A program made the translations under genes and the position numbers. From positions 1 to 64,000 of the forward strand of contig NZ_NGKA01000013.1 in NCBI RefSeq assembly GCF_003987645.1: a DNA stretch of 64,000 bases. Direction: 5' to 3'. Below, one piece after another: positions 37,486 through 46,087 of this stretch (the first letter of the stretch is position 1; each line of letters begins with the position of its first letter). The notes beneath the pieces are model-generated. The model saw nothing but the letters and a program-made list of their open reading frames with translations. It did not search any database and had not been told where the DNA came from. The stretch comes from Vagococcus elongatus (GTDB lineage: Bacteria > Bacillota > Bacilli > Lactobacillales > Vagococcaceae).

Positions 37486-38604
37486 ATGAAAAAAAGAAAT
37501 CTATGGCTGCTGCTTCTTTTTGTGCTGACTTTAACCGCCTTTTTTGGTGTCGCTCTTTTTGTTATGCCCCTATCGGAGCATGAGGCTCAAAAAACACCTG
37601 CTACAACATTTAAAGGAATTCAATCTGAAAAAAAGCAGCTTAAAGTCCTAAAAAGATATCCGACAATTTATCATAGCTCAAGCTGGAAAAATTCTGATGC
37701 TATGATTCCGATTCCTGGCCTATATCAGACCAAAACACTTGATGATTCAAATACTATCACTGCCTGTGATGCTATGACGCCTCAGGGACTGGCAATAACA
37801 GATGACCATGTTTTTATTTCCGCCTACTGTCATAATCACGAGCACAATTCCGTTATCTATATAATGAACCATTATAACTATGATTTGCTTAATACTGTTG
37901 TCATGCACGGTAATCCCCATGCTGGTGGACTAGCATTCGATGACAACTTTGATAATTTATGGGTCAGCACGACCGAAGGAGTCGCTGCCATCAGCCTGGA
38001 ACATTTGCTGAACTATGATTTAGATATCGTGAAAAAACCAGTTGGCTATGATCAGGATATGAGACTACATGATATTCCTAGAAGTTCTGTCATCACCTCC
38101 TATAATGGTTTCTTAATTGCTGGTCATTTCAAAAAAAAGACCGAAGGAAAATTAACTCTTTACGGGATGGACTCGCAGGGAAAACTACTGGATTCAACTC
38201 TAGTTTCCCAAACAAACGATAATCCCTCCTATGATTTATACTATAATGCAGAAACGCTTTCCGTCGCCAAAATGCAAGGAATCGCACTTTATGATAACTA
38301 TGTTATTATTTCTCAATCTTATGGCAAAAAAAATTCTTCCTTGTATATTTTTGATATTAGGGTGGCTGGTAATGTTTTTGATGTGGAAAAGGCTACTTAT
38401 AAAATAGACTTTCCGCCTTATCTAGAACAAATAACCATCCACGATGATCAGTTATATGCTCTCTTTGAGAGTGGTTCTAAAGGTTATAGGGAAAAAACAG
38501 AAAACCGCTTTGATTATGTACTCAAAATCCCTTTCAAAGAGCTGTTGTTCCAACAACAACAGGAATATCCATTACTACTCCCGCAAAAGTATAACAAAAA
38601 ATAA
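37486..38604 (+). CDS. Exported protein, beta-propeller-like, function unknown
   Basis: A 372-aa protein with a positively charged N-terminus and one hydrophobic segment (about residues 5-28). This is either a signal peptide or an anchor, leaving the rest outside the membrane. The body has repeats of short strands around aromatic residues (GLAITDDHVFISAYC, GLAFDDNFDNLWVSTTEG, GIALYDNYVIISQSYG, ITIHDDQLYALFE), as in propeller or YncE-like folds. No enzyme motif is clear. It has GGAGA before the ATG, is monocistronic and stands in an accessory-looking patch. Confidence 0.7.
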   Translation: MKKRNLWLLLLFVLTLTAFFGVALFVMPLSEHEAQKTPATTFKGIQSEKKQLKVLKRYPTIYHSSSWKNSDAMIPIPGLYQTKTLDDSNTITACDAMTPQGLAITDDHVFISAYCHNHEHNSVIYIMNHYNYDLLNTVVMHGNPHAGGLAFDDNFDNLWVSTTEGVAAISLEHLLNYDLDIVKKPVGYDQDMRLHDIPRSSVITSYNGFLIAGHFKKKTEGKLTLYGMDSQGKLLDSTLVSQTNDNPSYDLYYNAETLSVAKMQGIALYDNYVIISQSYGKKNSSLYIFDIRVAGNVFDVEKATYKIDFPPYLEQITIHDDQLYALFESGSKGYREKTENRFDYVLKIPFKELLFQQQQEYPLLLPQKYNKK

Positions 38605-38750
38605 TTTGTGGTAAAGTTTTTCTTTCTGCAAAAATGTCATAGGAAAATCATCTGGTAAGAACCGTTTTAGTGCTCTTTTAGTTTAACATTTGAAATGCTG
38701 GTTCTAGTGCTTAAGATACAAGGGTGAGTCCAACGCTTTAAAATAGAGAA

Positions 38751-38799
38751 AATCCCATGAAATCATTCTTTAACTCACTGATTTTATGGGATTTTTGAT
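38751..38799 (+). terminator. Terminator downstream of the exported protein gene
   Basis: AAAATCCCATGAAATCA pairs with TGATTTTATGGGATTTTT. It lies about 150 bases past the stop. Between here and 39058 I see only a 38-codon minus-strand frame (38889-39005) without a ribosome site. Confidence 0.75.
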
Positions 38800-39058
38800 T
38801 TCTTTATTCGAGCCTTAAAAACCACTTTTGGTCCTGCCTTTTTTACAATCTGTACTCATCATTCATGACATAAAATGACATTGGTGCTTTAGATATCAAT
38901 TGGGGATAAGTCCACTTTGATTCCAGTTGGCTTCTTTGTATTTATACGAAGATATTTAAGGCTTTTTGGCACCGACTGATAATTTTTAAAATCATATTTC
39001 TTCATAAAAATAAATTGTACTTATACAATAAGCATATAAATTTAAAGGAGGTTTTATT

Positions 39059-39187
39059 ATGAAACAGATTGACGTACATATTGATTTTTCTTGCCCTTTT
39101 TCTTGTCTTGGTGGTGAAAAATTTATTCAGTTCTTAGAGAAGGACGCATTACCCTTAACATCTGTCAAATTCAGAAGTTTCCAATAA
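39059..39187 (+). pseudogene. DsbA-family oxidoreductase stump
   Basis: A 42-codon frame with a very good AAAGGAGG ribosome site. It starts like a FrnE/DsbA-type thioredoxin-fold protein (MKQIDVHIDFSCPFSCLGGEK; family pattern: D-F-x-C-P-x-C-x-x-G). It then loses similarity and stops. The helical insertion and C-terminal half are gone. The cysteine spacing (C12, C16) is also unlike the usual CPxC. It may be translated but is not a complete enzyme. Confidence 0.6.
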
Positions 39188-39240
39188 AAAATAACAGCAG
39201 CTTCGATAATTTTATAACCGTTTTTGATAAGATGTGATGA

Positions 39241-39274
39241 CTCTCGTCTAAGGTATTTTCTTAGACGTTTTTAT
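39241..39274 (+). terminator. Terminator downstream of the DsbA stump
   Basis: CGTCTAAG pairs with CTTAGACG across GTATTTT, then TTTTT. The next 390 bases up to 39672 are AT-rich, without a gene I can support. Confidence 0.8.
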
Positions 39275-39672
39275 TATTGCTAGATTGTCTACTTTATTAC
39301 CTTAAATCTGATTTTTTCAGAATTCCATCTTAAACTGTTTTTTGGCTCAATGTATCCTTCTTATAAAAAGTAAGTTTTCTTGTCAAAAAAAATTCACTTG
39401 GGACTGTTGCCAATGGTTTTTTTCTTGTAGACTTTCACAAAATTATATGGACGTTATCTAAAAATCTTTGTTTTTTCCCGAAGTAATAATTGCTAATGGG
39501 TCTTTGGCACAATAGAGACTTTATAGTAAGAATGTATAAGAATATGATATAATTTTTAATGAATCAACTCTCAGACTATAGTTTGATTTTAGAAATGCTT
39601 TTTTATGCTATAGTTGAACTAACAACCAAATAGTTTCAATATTAAAAATATTTGGTGGACGGGAGAAATGTT

Positions 39673-40719
39673 ATGAAAGTACTGTTATACTTTGAAGGGG
39701 AGAAGGCACTGGGGAAATCGGGTATCGGCCGGGCGTTGGAACATCAAAAGAAAGCATTGGCAGCGTCAGGCGTGAACTATACGATGGATGCCAGTTGCAC
39801 GGATTATGATGTTGTACATATCAATACTTACGGACTGAAAAGCAGAGCCATGGTCCAAAAGGCCAAAAAGGCAGGCAAAAAAATTGTTTATCATGCCCAT
39901 TCAACGGAAGAAGATTTCAGGAATTCATTCATCGGATCCAACCAACTGTCGCCGCTGGTAAAGAAATATTTGATTAGTTTATATTCACAGGCTGACCATA
40001 TTGTGACACCAACTGATTATTCAAAGGAACTTATAAAAAGCTACGGCATTACAGTACCTATATCAGCCGTTTCCAATGGCATTGATTTAGAGAAGTACAA
40101 AAAAAGTGAAGAAAAAGAGACTGCCTTTCGCAATCATTTTAATATTAAAGACGGAGAAAAAGTTATTATTTGTGTCGGTCTATTTTTTGAACGAAAAGGA
40201 ATTATCGATTTTATTGAAGTTGCAAAATTATTCCCTGAGTATCGTTTTATCTGGTTTGGCCATGTGCCTCTGATGTCCATTCCTTCCCACATTCGCAAAA
40301 TCGTCACGGAAGATCACCCGGAAAACGTTGAGTTTCCAGGATATATCAGAGGAGAAATCATCGAAGGTGCCTACTCTGGCAGTGATTTATTCTTTTTCCC
40401 TTCGTATGAGGAAACAGAAGGAATAGTAGTATTGGAAGCAATTGCCAGTCATCAAAATCTGCTGGTACGTGACATTCCTGTCTATGAGGGGTGGCTGGAT
40501 AAAGATATCAATTGTTATATGGGGAATAATAATGAAGAATTTGCAGAACTCTTACAGCAGATTATTGAGAAGCAAAAGCCTGATCTGAGTAACATCGCCT
40601 ACGAAGTAGTGGAAAACAGAAGTATAGAGAAGGTTGGCGAAGAGTTGAAAAAAATATACACATCAGTGTTGGATGAAAAAATATTATCAGAAAATTCTAA
40701 AACAGCACATCAATGTTAG
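39673..40719 (+). CDS. bgsA: Glycolipid glucosyltransferase, BgsA-like
   Basis: A 348-aa GT4 glycosyltransferase with MKVLLYFEGEKALGKSGIG at the N-terminus, VSNGIDLEKY, GLFFERKGIIDFIEVA, and the C-terminal EX7E region SYEETEGIVVLEAIAS. In Enterococcus faecalis, BgsA adds the second glucose to make diglucosyl-diacylglycerol, the lipoteichoic acid anchor. It is followed by the BgsB-like gene in the same operon. The ATG at 39673 gives the expected N-terminus; an in-frame TTG at 39652 is less likely. The name rests on sequence pattern and neighbour. Confidence 0.85.
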   Translation: MKVLLYFEGEKALGKSGIGRALEHQKKALAASGVNYTMDASCTDYDVVHINTYGLKSRAMVQKAKKAGKKIVYHAHSTEEDFRNSFIGSNQLSPLVKKYLISLYSQADHIVTPTDYSKELIKSYGITVPISAVSNGIDLEKYKKSEEKETAFRNHFNIKDGEKVIICVGLFFERKGIIDFIEVAKLFPEYRFIWFGHVPLMSIPSHIRKIVTEDHPENVEFPGYIRGEIIEGAYSGSDLFFFPSYEETEGIVVLEAIASHQNLLVRDIPVYEGWLDKDINCYMGNNNEEFAELLQQIIEKQKPDLSNIAYEVVENRSIEKVGEELKKIYTSVLDEKILSENSKTAHQC

Positions 40720-40745
40720 GATTGAGTTGATTTGGAGGAAAATTC

Positions 40746-41990
40746 ATGAGAATAGGCCTGTTTACAGACACTTACTTTCCTCAAGTGAGCGGTGTGGCGA
40801 CTTCTATCAAAACTTTAAAAATTGAACTTGAGAAGTTGGGTCATGAAGTCATCGTCTTTACAACGACGGACCCGCAAGCCAAGGATGAAGACCCGACGAT
40901 TGTTCGTTTACCCAGCATTCCGTTCATTTCATTTAAAGAACGCCGTATCATGATCAGTGGCATGGCAGATGCCTACGAATGGGTGAAACATCATCATTTG
41001 GATATCATCCATACACATACGGAATTTGGTGTGGGCTGGTTAGGAAAATATATTGGAAAAAAACTAAATATTCCGGTGGTGCACACGTATCACACGATGT
41101 ATGAAGAATACCTGCATTACATTGCCAAAGGAAAGCTGATAAAACCAAGCCATGTGAAGCAGGCGACCTTAGCTTTTTCCCGCGGATTGAGCGGCATCGT
41201 CTGCCCGAGTCAGCGCGTCGTGAAAAAAATGAAAGAGTACGGTGTCAGAGCTCCTTTGAGAGTGATTCCGACAGGTATTGAAGTCAGCAAGTTTTATACT
41301 AGAGAAGCCCAGCTGCCCGAAACTAATATCAGGGAACAATTAAAAATCACTGAAGATGATATACTGTTGCTGTCTTTAAGCCGGATTTCTTATGAGAAAA
41401 ATATCCAAGGGATTATCAAAGGACTGCCGAAAATTTTGGAAGAGATGCCCGGAGTCACATTGATGATCGTAGGAAATGGGCCTTACAAGGCTGCCTTGGA
41501 AGAGCTGGTCGCAGGACTATCGTTGACTCATGCGGTTAAATTTATTGGGGAAGTCCCTAATGATCAGGTGAGGAATTTTTATCAGACGGCGGACTTTTTT
41601 GTTTCAGCCTCTTCCTCTGAATCCCAAGGGCTGACGTTTATTGAAGCGTTGGCTACTGGCACAAAAGTCATAGCAAAAGAGAACGATTATCTGAAGCAGT
41701 TATTATCTTCGGATGAATTAGGAAGGACTTTCAGAGAAGATCAAGATTTTCCGGAGGCGCTGATTCATTTTTGTAGTGAACAACTGCCCCTTCGTCAGGA
41801 AACGTATGAAGCAAAAATAATAGAAATATCCAGTGAACGTTTTGCTGAAAATGTGCTGAATTTTTATGACATAGCAAAAAAATATCACCAGTTGATGGTT
41901 GAAATCAAAGCGAGCATCAGCTTGCCTCATCAATTGAAGATAATGGCACCTAAAAGTTTTTTCTTAAAACGACCAAAGGATGAAAAATAA
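40746..41990 (+). CDS. bgsB: 1,2-diacylglycerol 3-glucosyltransferase, BgsB-like
   Basis: A 414-aa GT4 enzyme with MRIGLFTDTYFPQVSGVATSI at the N-terminus, THTEFGVGWLG, VVHTYHTMYEEYLHY, IPTGIEVSKF, and EX7E-type SSSESQGLTFIEALATG. It matches the diacylglycerol alpha-glucosyltransferases (Acholeplasma alMGS, E. faecalis BgsB, Listeria LafA) that make monoglucosyl-diacylglycerol. It probably feeds BgsA encoded just upstream. Confidence 0.9.
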   Translation: MRIGLFTDTYFPQVSGVATSIKTLKIELEKLGHEVIVFTTTDPQAKDEDPTIVRLPSIPFISFKERRIMISGMADAYEWVKHHHLDIIHTHTEFGVGWLGKYIGKKLNIPVVHTYHTMYEEYLHYIAKGKLIKPSHVKQATLAFSRGLSGIVCPSQRVVKKMKEYGVRAPLRVIPTGIEVSKFYTREAQLPETNIREQLKITEDDILLLSLSRISYEKNIQGIIKGLPKILEEMPGVTLMIVGNGPYKAALEELVAGLSLTHAVKFIGEVPNDQVRNFYQTADFFVSASSSESQGLTFIEALATGTKVIAKENDYLKQLLSSDELGRTFREDQDFPEALIHFCSEQLPLRQETYEAKIIEISSERFAENVLNFYDIAKKYHQLMVEIKASISLPHQLKIMAPKSFFLKRPKDEK

Positions 41991-42096
41991 GGACAGATAT
42001 GATTCTCTGCATGACAGGACGTGAGACTGCGGTGAATGATGTCTGTTTTTTTATGTGATGTGATATAATAAAGAAAAATTTAGGGAGGCTGTGAGT

Positions 42097-42999
42097 GTGA
42101 CTAAAAGAGTAGGTTTTATTGGAACAGGTGTGATGGGAGCGGCGATTGTCAAGCATCTGCTCAAGGCTGGTTTTTCAGTGAATGTATATAATCGAACGAA
42201 AGCTAAAACTGAAGGCTTGCAAAAGGCAGGGGCAGTTTGGCAGGAAACACCAAAGCAAGTGGTAGATCAAAGCGATGTGATTTTTTCTATGGTAGGTTAT
42301 CCTGCAGACGTGGAAGAAATTTACTATGGAGAGCAAGGAATCTTCAGCGGTGAGATTAAAAATAAAATAGTGGTGGATATGACGACTAGCACACCAACGT
42401 TAGCAGAGAAAATTTATCATTCTGCGAAGGAACTGGGAGCTGATAGTTTAGATGCACCTGTTTCAGGCGGGGATTTGGGAGCTAAAAATGGCACGCTGAC
42501 CATCATGGCCGGTGGAGGTGTCTCAGCTTATGAAAAAATATATCCGATTTTTGAAGTTTTCGGAAAAACAATCAATTACCAAGGGACTGCCGGAAAAGGG
42601 CAGCATGCCAAGATGGCGAATCAAATCATGATCGCAGGGACCATGACGGGTATGACCGAATTATTAGTTTATGCTGATGCTGCTGGTTTAGAGTTGGAAA
42701 AAATCATTGAAACTGTGGGTGGCGGAAGTGCAGCAAACTGGTCGTTAGCTAATTACGCCCCAAGGATTTTAAAAGAAGATTATAGTCCCGGTTTTTTTGT
42801 AAAACATTTTGTCAAAGACTTGAAAATTGCTCTCGATGAAGCTGAAAAAATGAAAATCTTGCTGCCGGCCACTGAAAAAGCGAAAGAATTGTATCAAAAA
42901 TTAGCTGATAAAGGCTGGGAAAACGATGGGACACAGTCGCTTATTAAATTGTGGTGGGCAGATGGAAAACCAATAAGTACAGAAAAAGATGAAATTTAG
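42097..42999 (+). CDS. NAD(P)-dependent beta-hydroxyacid dehydrogenase
   Basis: A 300-aa member of the 3-hydroxyisobutyrate/tartronate-semialdehyde reductase family. The N-terminal Rossmann motif is GFIGTGVMGAAIVKHLLKAG. The substrate motif DAPVSGGDLGAKNGTL and catalytic lysine region GKGQHAKMANQI follow, then an all-helical C-terminal domain. The substrate is unknown. The GTG at 42097 is chosen because AGGGAGG ends 8 bases upstream; the GTG at 42091 is too close to it. Confidence 0.9.
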   Translation: MTKRVGFIGTGVMGAAIVKHLLKAGFSVNVYNRTKAKTEGLQKAGAVWQETPKQVVDQSDVIFSMVGYPADVEEIYYGEQGIFSGEIKNKIVVDMTTSTPTLAEKIYHSAKELGADSLDAPVSGGDLGAKNGTLTIMAGGGVSAYEKIYPIFEVFGKTINYQGTAGKGQHAKMANQIMIAGTMTGMTELLVYADAAGLELEKIIETVGGGSAANWSLANYAPRILKEDYSPGFFVKHFVKDLKIALDEAEKMKILLPATEKAKELYQKLADKGWENDGTQSLIKLWWADGKPISTEKDEI

Positions 43000-43081
43000 A
43001 TTAAATTTCTTATTATCGGTGCAACAGTCAACACTTTTTGATACAATGTAACAGGAAGTGAAACTAAAGGAGGCAGACCCA

Positions 43082-43315
43082 ATGAAAAATTCAAAATTAG
43101 TTGCCATACTTAAACGATTGGATGCTATGACTGAAGCTACTGATAATGACGTGCAAGTGCGTCGATTTGAAAAAGACGGTGTTGAAAAGTGCTTGGTCAC
43201 TTATGATGCAGCGACTGGAACCTTTGAACTGACTGAGTCAGACACACAGAAAATTTACCAATTCGATGACATTGACTTTGTTGCTATAGAAATTTTTGAT
43301 TTGTTAGATGTATAG
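43082..43315 (+). CDS. ykuJ: YkuJ family protein
   Basis: A 77-aa protein of the YkuJ family, common in Firmicutes, structure known but function not. The signature is a helix (LVAILKRLDAM), then VQVRRFEKDGVEKCLVTYD and a TGTFELTES strand. The ATG at 43082 follows AAAGGAGG. Strong hairpin at the 3' end. Confidence 0.88.
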   Translation: MKNSKLVAILKRLDAMTEATDNDVQVRRFEKDGVEKCLVTYDAATGTFELTESDTQKIYQFDDIDFVAIEIFDLLDV

Positions 43316-43319
43316 AAAA

Positions 43320-43351
43320 ACAAAGACTCAAGATAATTCTTGAGTCTTTGT
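43320..43351 (+). terminator. Hairpin after ykuJ
   Basis: A 14-bp perfect stem (43320-43333 with 43338-43351) and TAAT loop. The T-tract is weak, so read-through into sppA is possible. Confidence 0.65.
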
Positions 43352-43372
43352 CATTTAAAAAGGAGAGAAAAT

Positions 43373-44383
43373 ATGAATACTAAAAGATGGGTGGCCATTG
43401 CTATTGCGGCAGCAATCGTCATTTTTACGATCAGCTTGCCTAGCCGCCAAACCGAAAAAGATAAGAACTTGGAATCATTGCTATCCCAAAATGGATTAGT
43501 GGAAAATGTGCTTCAAGAAGGAAGTAGCAGAAAGATTGCAAAACTGACGATTGACGGCACGATTTCTTCTCAAAGCTCAGGCAGTATTTTTAGCGAAGCA
43601 GCCTATGATCATGATTTCTTTATTCAAGCACTGAATGAAATTTACAATGATGACAATGTATCGGCTGTGTTTCTAGAAGTGAACTCACCCGGTGGCGGTG
43701 TCTATGAAAGTGCGGAAATCGCTCGTTTAATCAAAGAAATTCAGACAGACCGTAAATTACCTTTGTATGTGTCAATGAAAAATATGGCGGCTAGCGGAGG
43801 ATATTATGTTTCTGCAAGTGCGGATAAAATTTTTGCTACTGAGGAAACAATGACCGGTTCAATCGGTGTCATCATGTCCGGATTGAACTTTGCAGAGATG
43901 CTGGATGACTTGGGAGTCGAGGACACTACCGTAAAAAGCGGAGAGATGAAGGATGTTGGCTCATCTACACGTAAATGGACAGATAAAGACCATGAAGTTC
44001 TCCAATCCATGATCAACAATTCGTATGACCGCTTTGTAAACATTGTTTCTGAAGGTCGCGGGATGGATGAAAAAGTAGTCAGAGAAATTGCTGACGGGCG
44101 GATTTATGATGGCAAGCAAGCTTTAGAAAATGGTTTGGTCGATGCTATCGGATTTCCAGAAGAGGCTTTGGCAGCACTTCAAGAAGATCATGACTTAAAA
44201 GATGCGACGGTTTTTGAATATGAACTGAACACAGGTTATTTTTCTAAAAATTTTCCATTTTTAAATGTTTTTACAAAGCAGGATATCTTTCAAAGTAAGA
44301 AAGCAACGACTCAAACAGAGTTGCTGCAACAAATTGAAAATCCCGACACACCTCAAATGATGTATCTTTATGGAGGTGAGTAG
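43373..44383 (+). CDS. sppA: Signal peptide peptidase SppA
   Basis: A 336-aa membrane-bound serine protease that degrades cleaved signal peptides. An N-terminal membrane segment (about residues 5-22) anchors it. The ClpP-like domain carries the serine in TGSIGVIMSG and the lysine in KSGEMKDVGS, with SPGGGVYESAEIA before them. The length fits the single-domain Gram-positive form (SppA 36K). The ATG at 43373 follows AAGGAGA. The RDD gene starts 2 bases after its stop. Confidence 0.94.
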   Translation: MNTKRWVAIAIAAAIVIFTISLPSRQTEKDKNLESLLSQNGLVENVLQEGSSRKIAKLTIDGTISSQSSGSIFSEAAYDHDFFIQALNEIYNDDNVSAVFLEVNSPGGGVYESAEIARLIKEIQTDRKLPLYVSMKNMAASGGYYVSASADKIFATEETMTGSIGVIMSGLNFAEMLDDLGVEDTTVKSGEMKDVGSSTRKWTDKDHEVLQSMINNSYDRFVNIVSEGRGMDEKVVREIADGRIYDGKQALENGLVDAIGFPEEALAALQEDHDLKDATVFEYELNTGYFSKNFPFLNVFTKQDIFQSKKATTQTELLQQIENPDTPQMMYLYGGE

Positions 44384-44384
44384 C

Positions 44385-45032
44385 ATGGATAAGCATTCTA
44401 ATGATTGGCAGGAGATTTCTCGTGATGGTGCTGAAAAAGAACCCAATCGTCCTGCTTCAGCCAGTGATGATATGAAAGAATCGTCAACAGAAGAGCAGCA
44501 AGTAACGTCTTTTGATTTTCAAGAGACCGATGACACACCAGAACATTTTTCACTGTTAGGGAAAAAGCCGCCTAAAAAAAATCTTCACTATCAATTTCCT
44601 AATTATTTTTATGCAGGCTTTTGGATGCGATTGTTTGCTTTTTTGGTTGATTTGCTGCTGATTGCCTGTTTGAAAACCATTCTCCTCGGCAACGTTTTAG
44701 GAATGTCTGCGAACGGTCTGGTTTATACTATTGGCGCCTTGATTTGTTATTTGGGATATTTCATCTTCATGACAAAATTGACCAATGGACAAACGATCGG
44801 CAAAATGATTTTTGGTTTAAAGGTTGTTTGCTTTAATGAAGAAAAACTGAGTTGGACGACGGTGCTTATTCGAGAAGGTGCGTGCCGTATCATTCTAAAA
44901 AAAGGGTTCTTCATGATCGGCTATCTTGTGGCAGCTTTTTCACCTAAAAAACAGCACATTGGTGACATGTTTTCAGACACAAGTGTTGTCAGCTTAAATC
45001 TCATCAAAGCTTATCAAGGATTAGAGGCCTAA
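44385..45032 (+). CDS. RDD family membrane protein
   Basis: A 215-aa protein. Its N-terminal 65 residues are hydrophilic, charged and probably disordered. An RDD domain follows with the pattern AGFWMRLFAFLVDLLL, about three to four membrane segments, NGQTIGKMIFGLKVV and KKQHIGDMFSDTSVV. The family lacks a general assigned function; some members act as sodium/proton antiporters. The ATG at 44385 follows GGAGGTGAG within the end of sppA, so they are co-translated. Co-occurrence with sppA is typical of Enterococcaceae. Confidence 0.85.
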   Translation: MDKHSNDWQEISRDGAEKEPNRPASASDDMKESSTEEQQVTSFDFQETDDTPEHFSLLGKKPPKKNLHYQFPNYFYAGFWMRLFAFLVDLLLIACLKTILLGNVLGMSANGLVYTIGALICYLGYFIFMTKLTNGQTIGKMIFGLKVVCFNEEKLSWTTVLIREGACRIILKKGFFMIGYLVAAFSPKKQHIGDMFSDTSVVSLNLIKAYQGLEA

Positions 45033-45033
45033 A

Positions 45034-45990
45034 ATGTGTGAAGATCTGTTAAATTTCCCGCAAAATTTTGAAGGACACTTGCGTTTAGGAGAAAACTTTT
45101 TGCTGGATGGGAAAACCACGGAAGCCATTAGTCATTTTGAAGCAGCTTACGATGAAAAAGATAGTTTAGTTGCAAACCAGTGGCTAGTGGAAGCTCTATC
45201 GCAAGAGAATCGCTACCAAGAAGCTTTGAAGATTGCCAATGAAAAACGCCGGGACTATCTGATAGATGCCCGGCTTCTTGATAAATATCTGGAACTATTA
45301 TTGGGGACGCAACAATTAATCACTTGTCGGATCATCGCCCTATCTTACTTAAAAGAAGCCGAAAAAATTGCGGCTATCGAACAACGTGTGGCAGAAATAG
45401 AGAAGTTTCTTTCAACTTATCAAAGCCAGCAGTTAGCCGAAAAAATTGAAAGACTTAGTTCTATGCAGCCAAAATCTTATGAGCTCAATCAGTTTTTGAC
45501 AGAATTAGAAACACTGCCTTTGGTGTCCTATCTGTTGTTGACTAAAAATATTTTAGGAGATTCCCGATATCCATTATTGTTGCGAACGCTGTTATTGGAA
45601 AAATTAGTTTATCTGAAAGTCGATCAAGAAGTACTGATATTCGACTTTGAAGGAAAGCAACATCAGGTCGTGCCATCACAGCTAAAACCAGTACGGGAGC
45701 AGCAGGTGTTTCTCAATGCGATAAAATATTTGCAAGATTTTTTAGCCGATGGAACAGATGAGCAGTTGACCCAGCTCACACACGAACAGCAACTGTATTT
45801 TAATTGTTTATATCCCTTCGCTGACCGCTGGATAAAAGATGAAGAGCGTTGGGTGCAAACTTGTTTGTCTCCCTATCAGGAAATCTTGGCTGTGCCATTA
45901 AAGCAGCGGCCAACAAGCGAAGGACAAACTGAAATTATGTTATTGGAAAAACTGAAAAAATCTTTAACCGAGAGTTTCGCCGGGGGATAA
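45034..45990 (+). CDS. TPR-like protein of unknown function
   Basis: A 318-aa helical, soluble protein. Residues 10-75 show tetratricopeptide-like helix pairs (EGHLRLGENFLLDGKTTEAISHFEAAY, then QWLVEALSQENRYQEALKIA). The remaining helices are rich in Leu/Gln. Function is unknown. It starts 1 base after the RDD gene and precedes tig by 97 bases. Confidence 0.75.
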   Translation: MCEDLLNFPQNFEGHLRLGENFLLDGKTTEAISHFEAAYDEKDSLVANQWLVEALSQENRYQEALKIANEKRRDYLIDARLLDKYLELLLGTQQLITCRIIALSYLKEAEKIAAIEQRVAEIEKFLSTYQSQQLAEKIERLSSMQPKSYELNQFLTELETLPLVSYLLLTKNILGDSRYPLLLRTLLLEKLVYLKVDQEVLIFDFEGKQHQVVPSQLKPVREQQVFLNAIKYLQDFLADGTDEQLTQLTHEQQLYFNCLYPFADRWIKDEERWVQTCLSPYQEILAVPLKQRPTSEGQTEIMLLEKLKKSLTESFAGG

Positions 45991-46087
45991 ATGAATTTAC
46001 TTCTTCTTTTATTTACATTTACCGGCATTTGTAGTACTATTGTAAAGTATGTAAATGACTATATTGATAGGTGGAGGGAATAGATAA

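Noticed and set aside
38889-39005. Minus-strand frame of 38 codons (starts MKKYDFKNYQSVPK)
   Set aside because: No ribosome site, no family recognised; it might be a gene fragment, but I cannot support it.
42000-42055. Hairpin-like stretch with T-run after bgsB
   Set aside because: Only about four to five pairs can form by eye; too weak to call a terminator.
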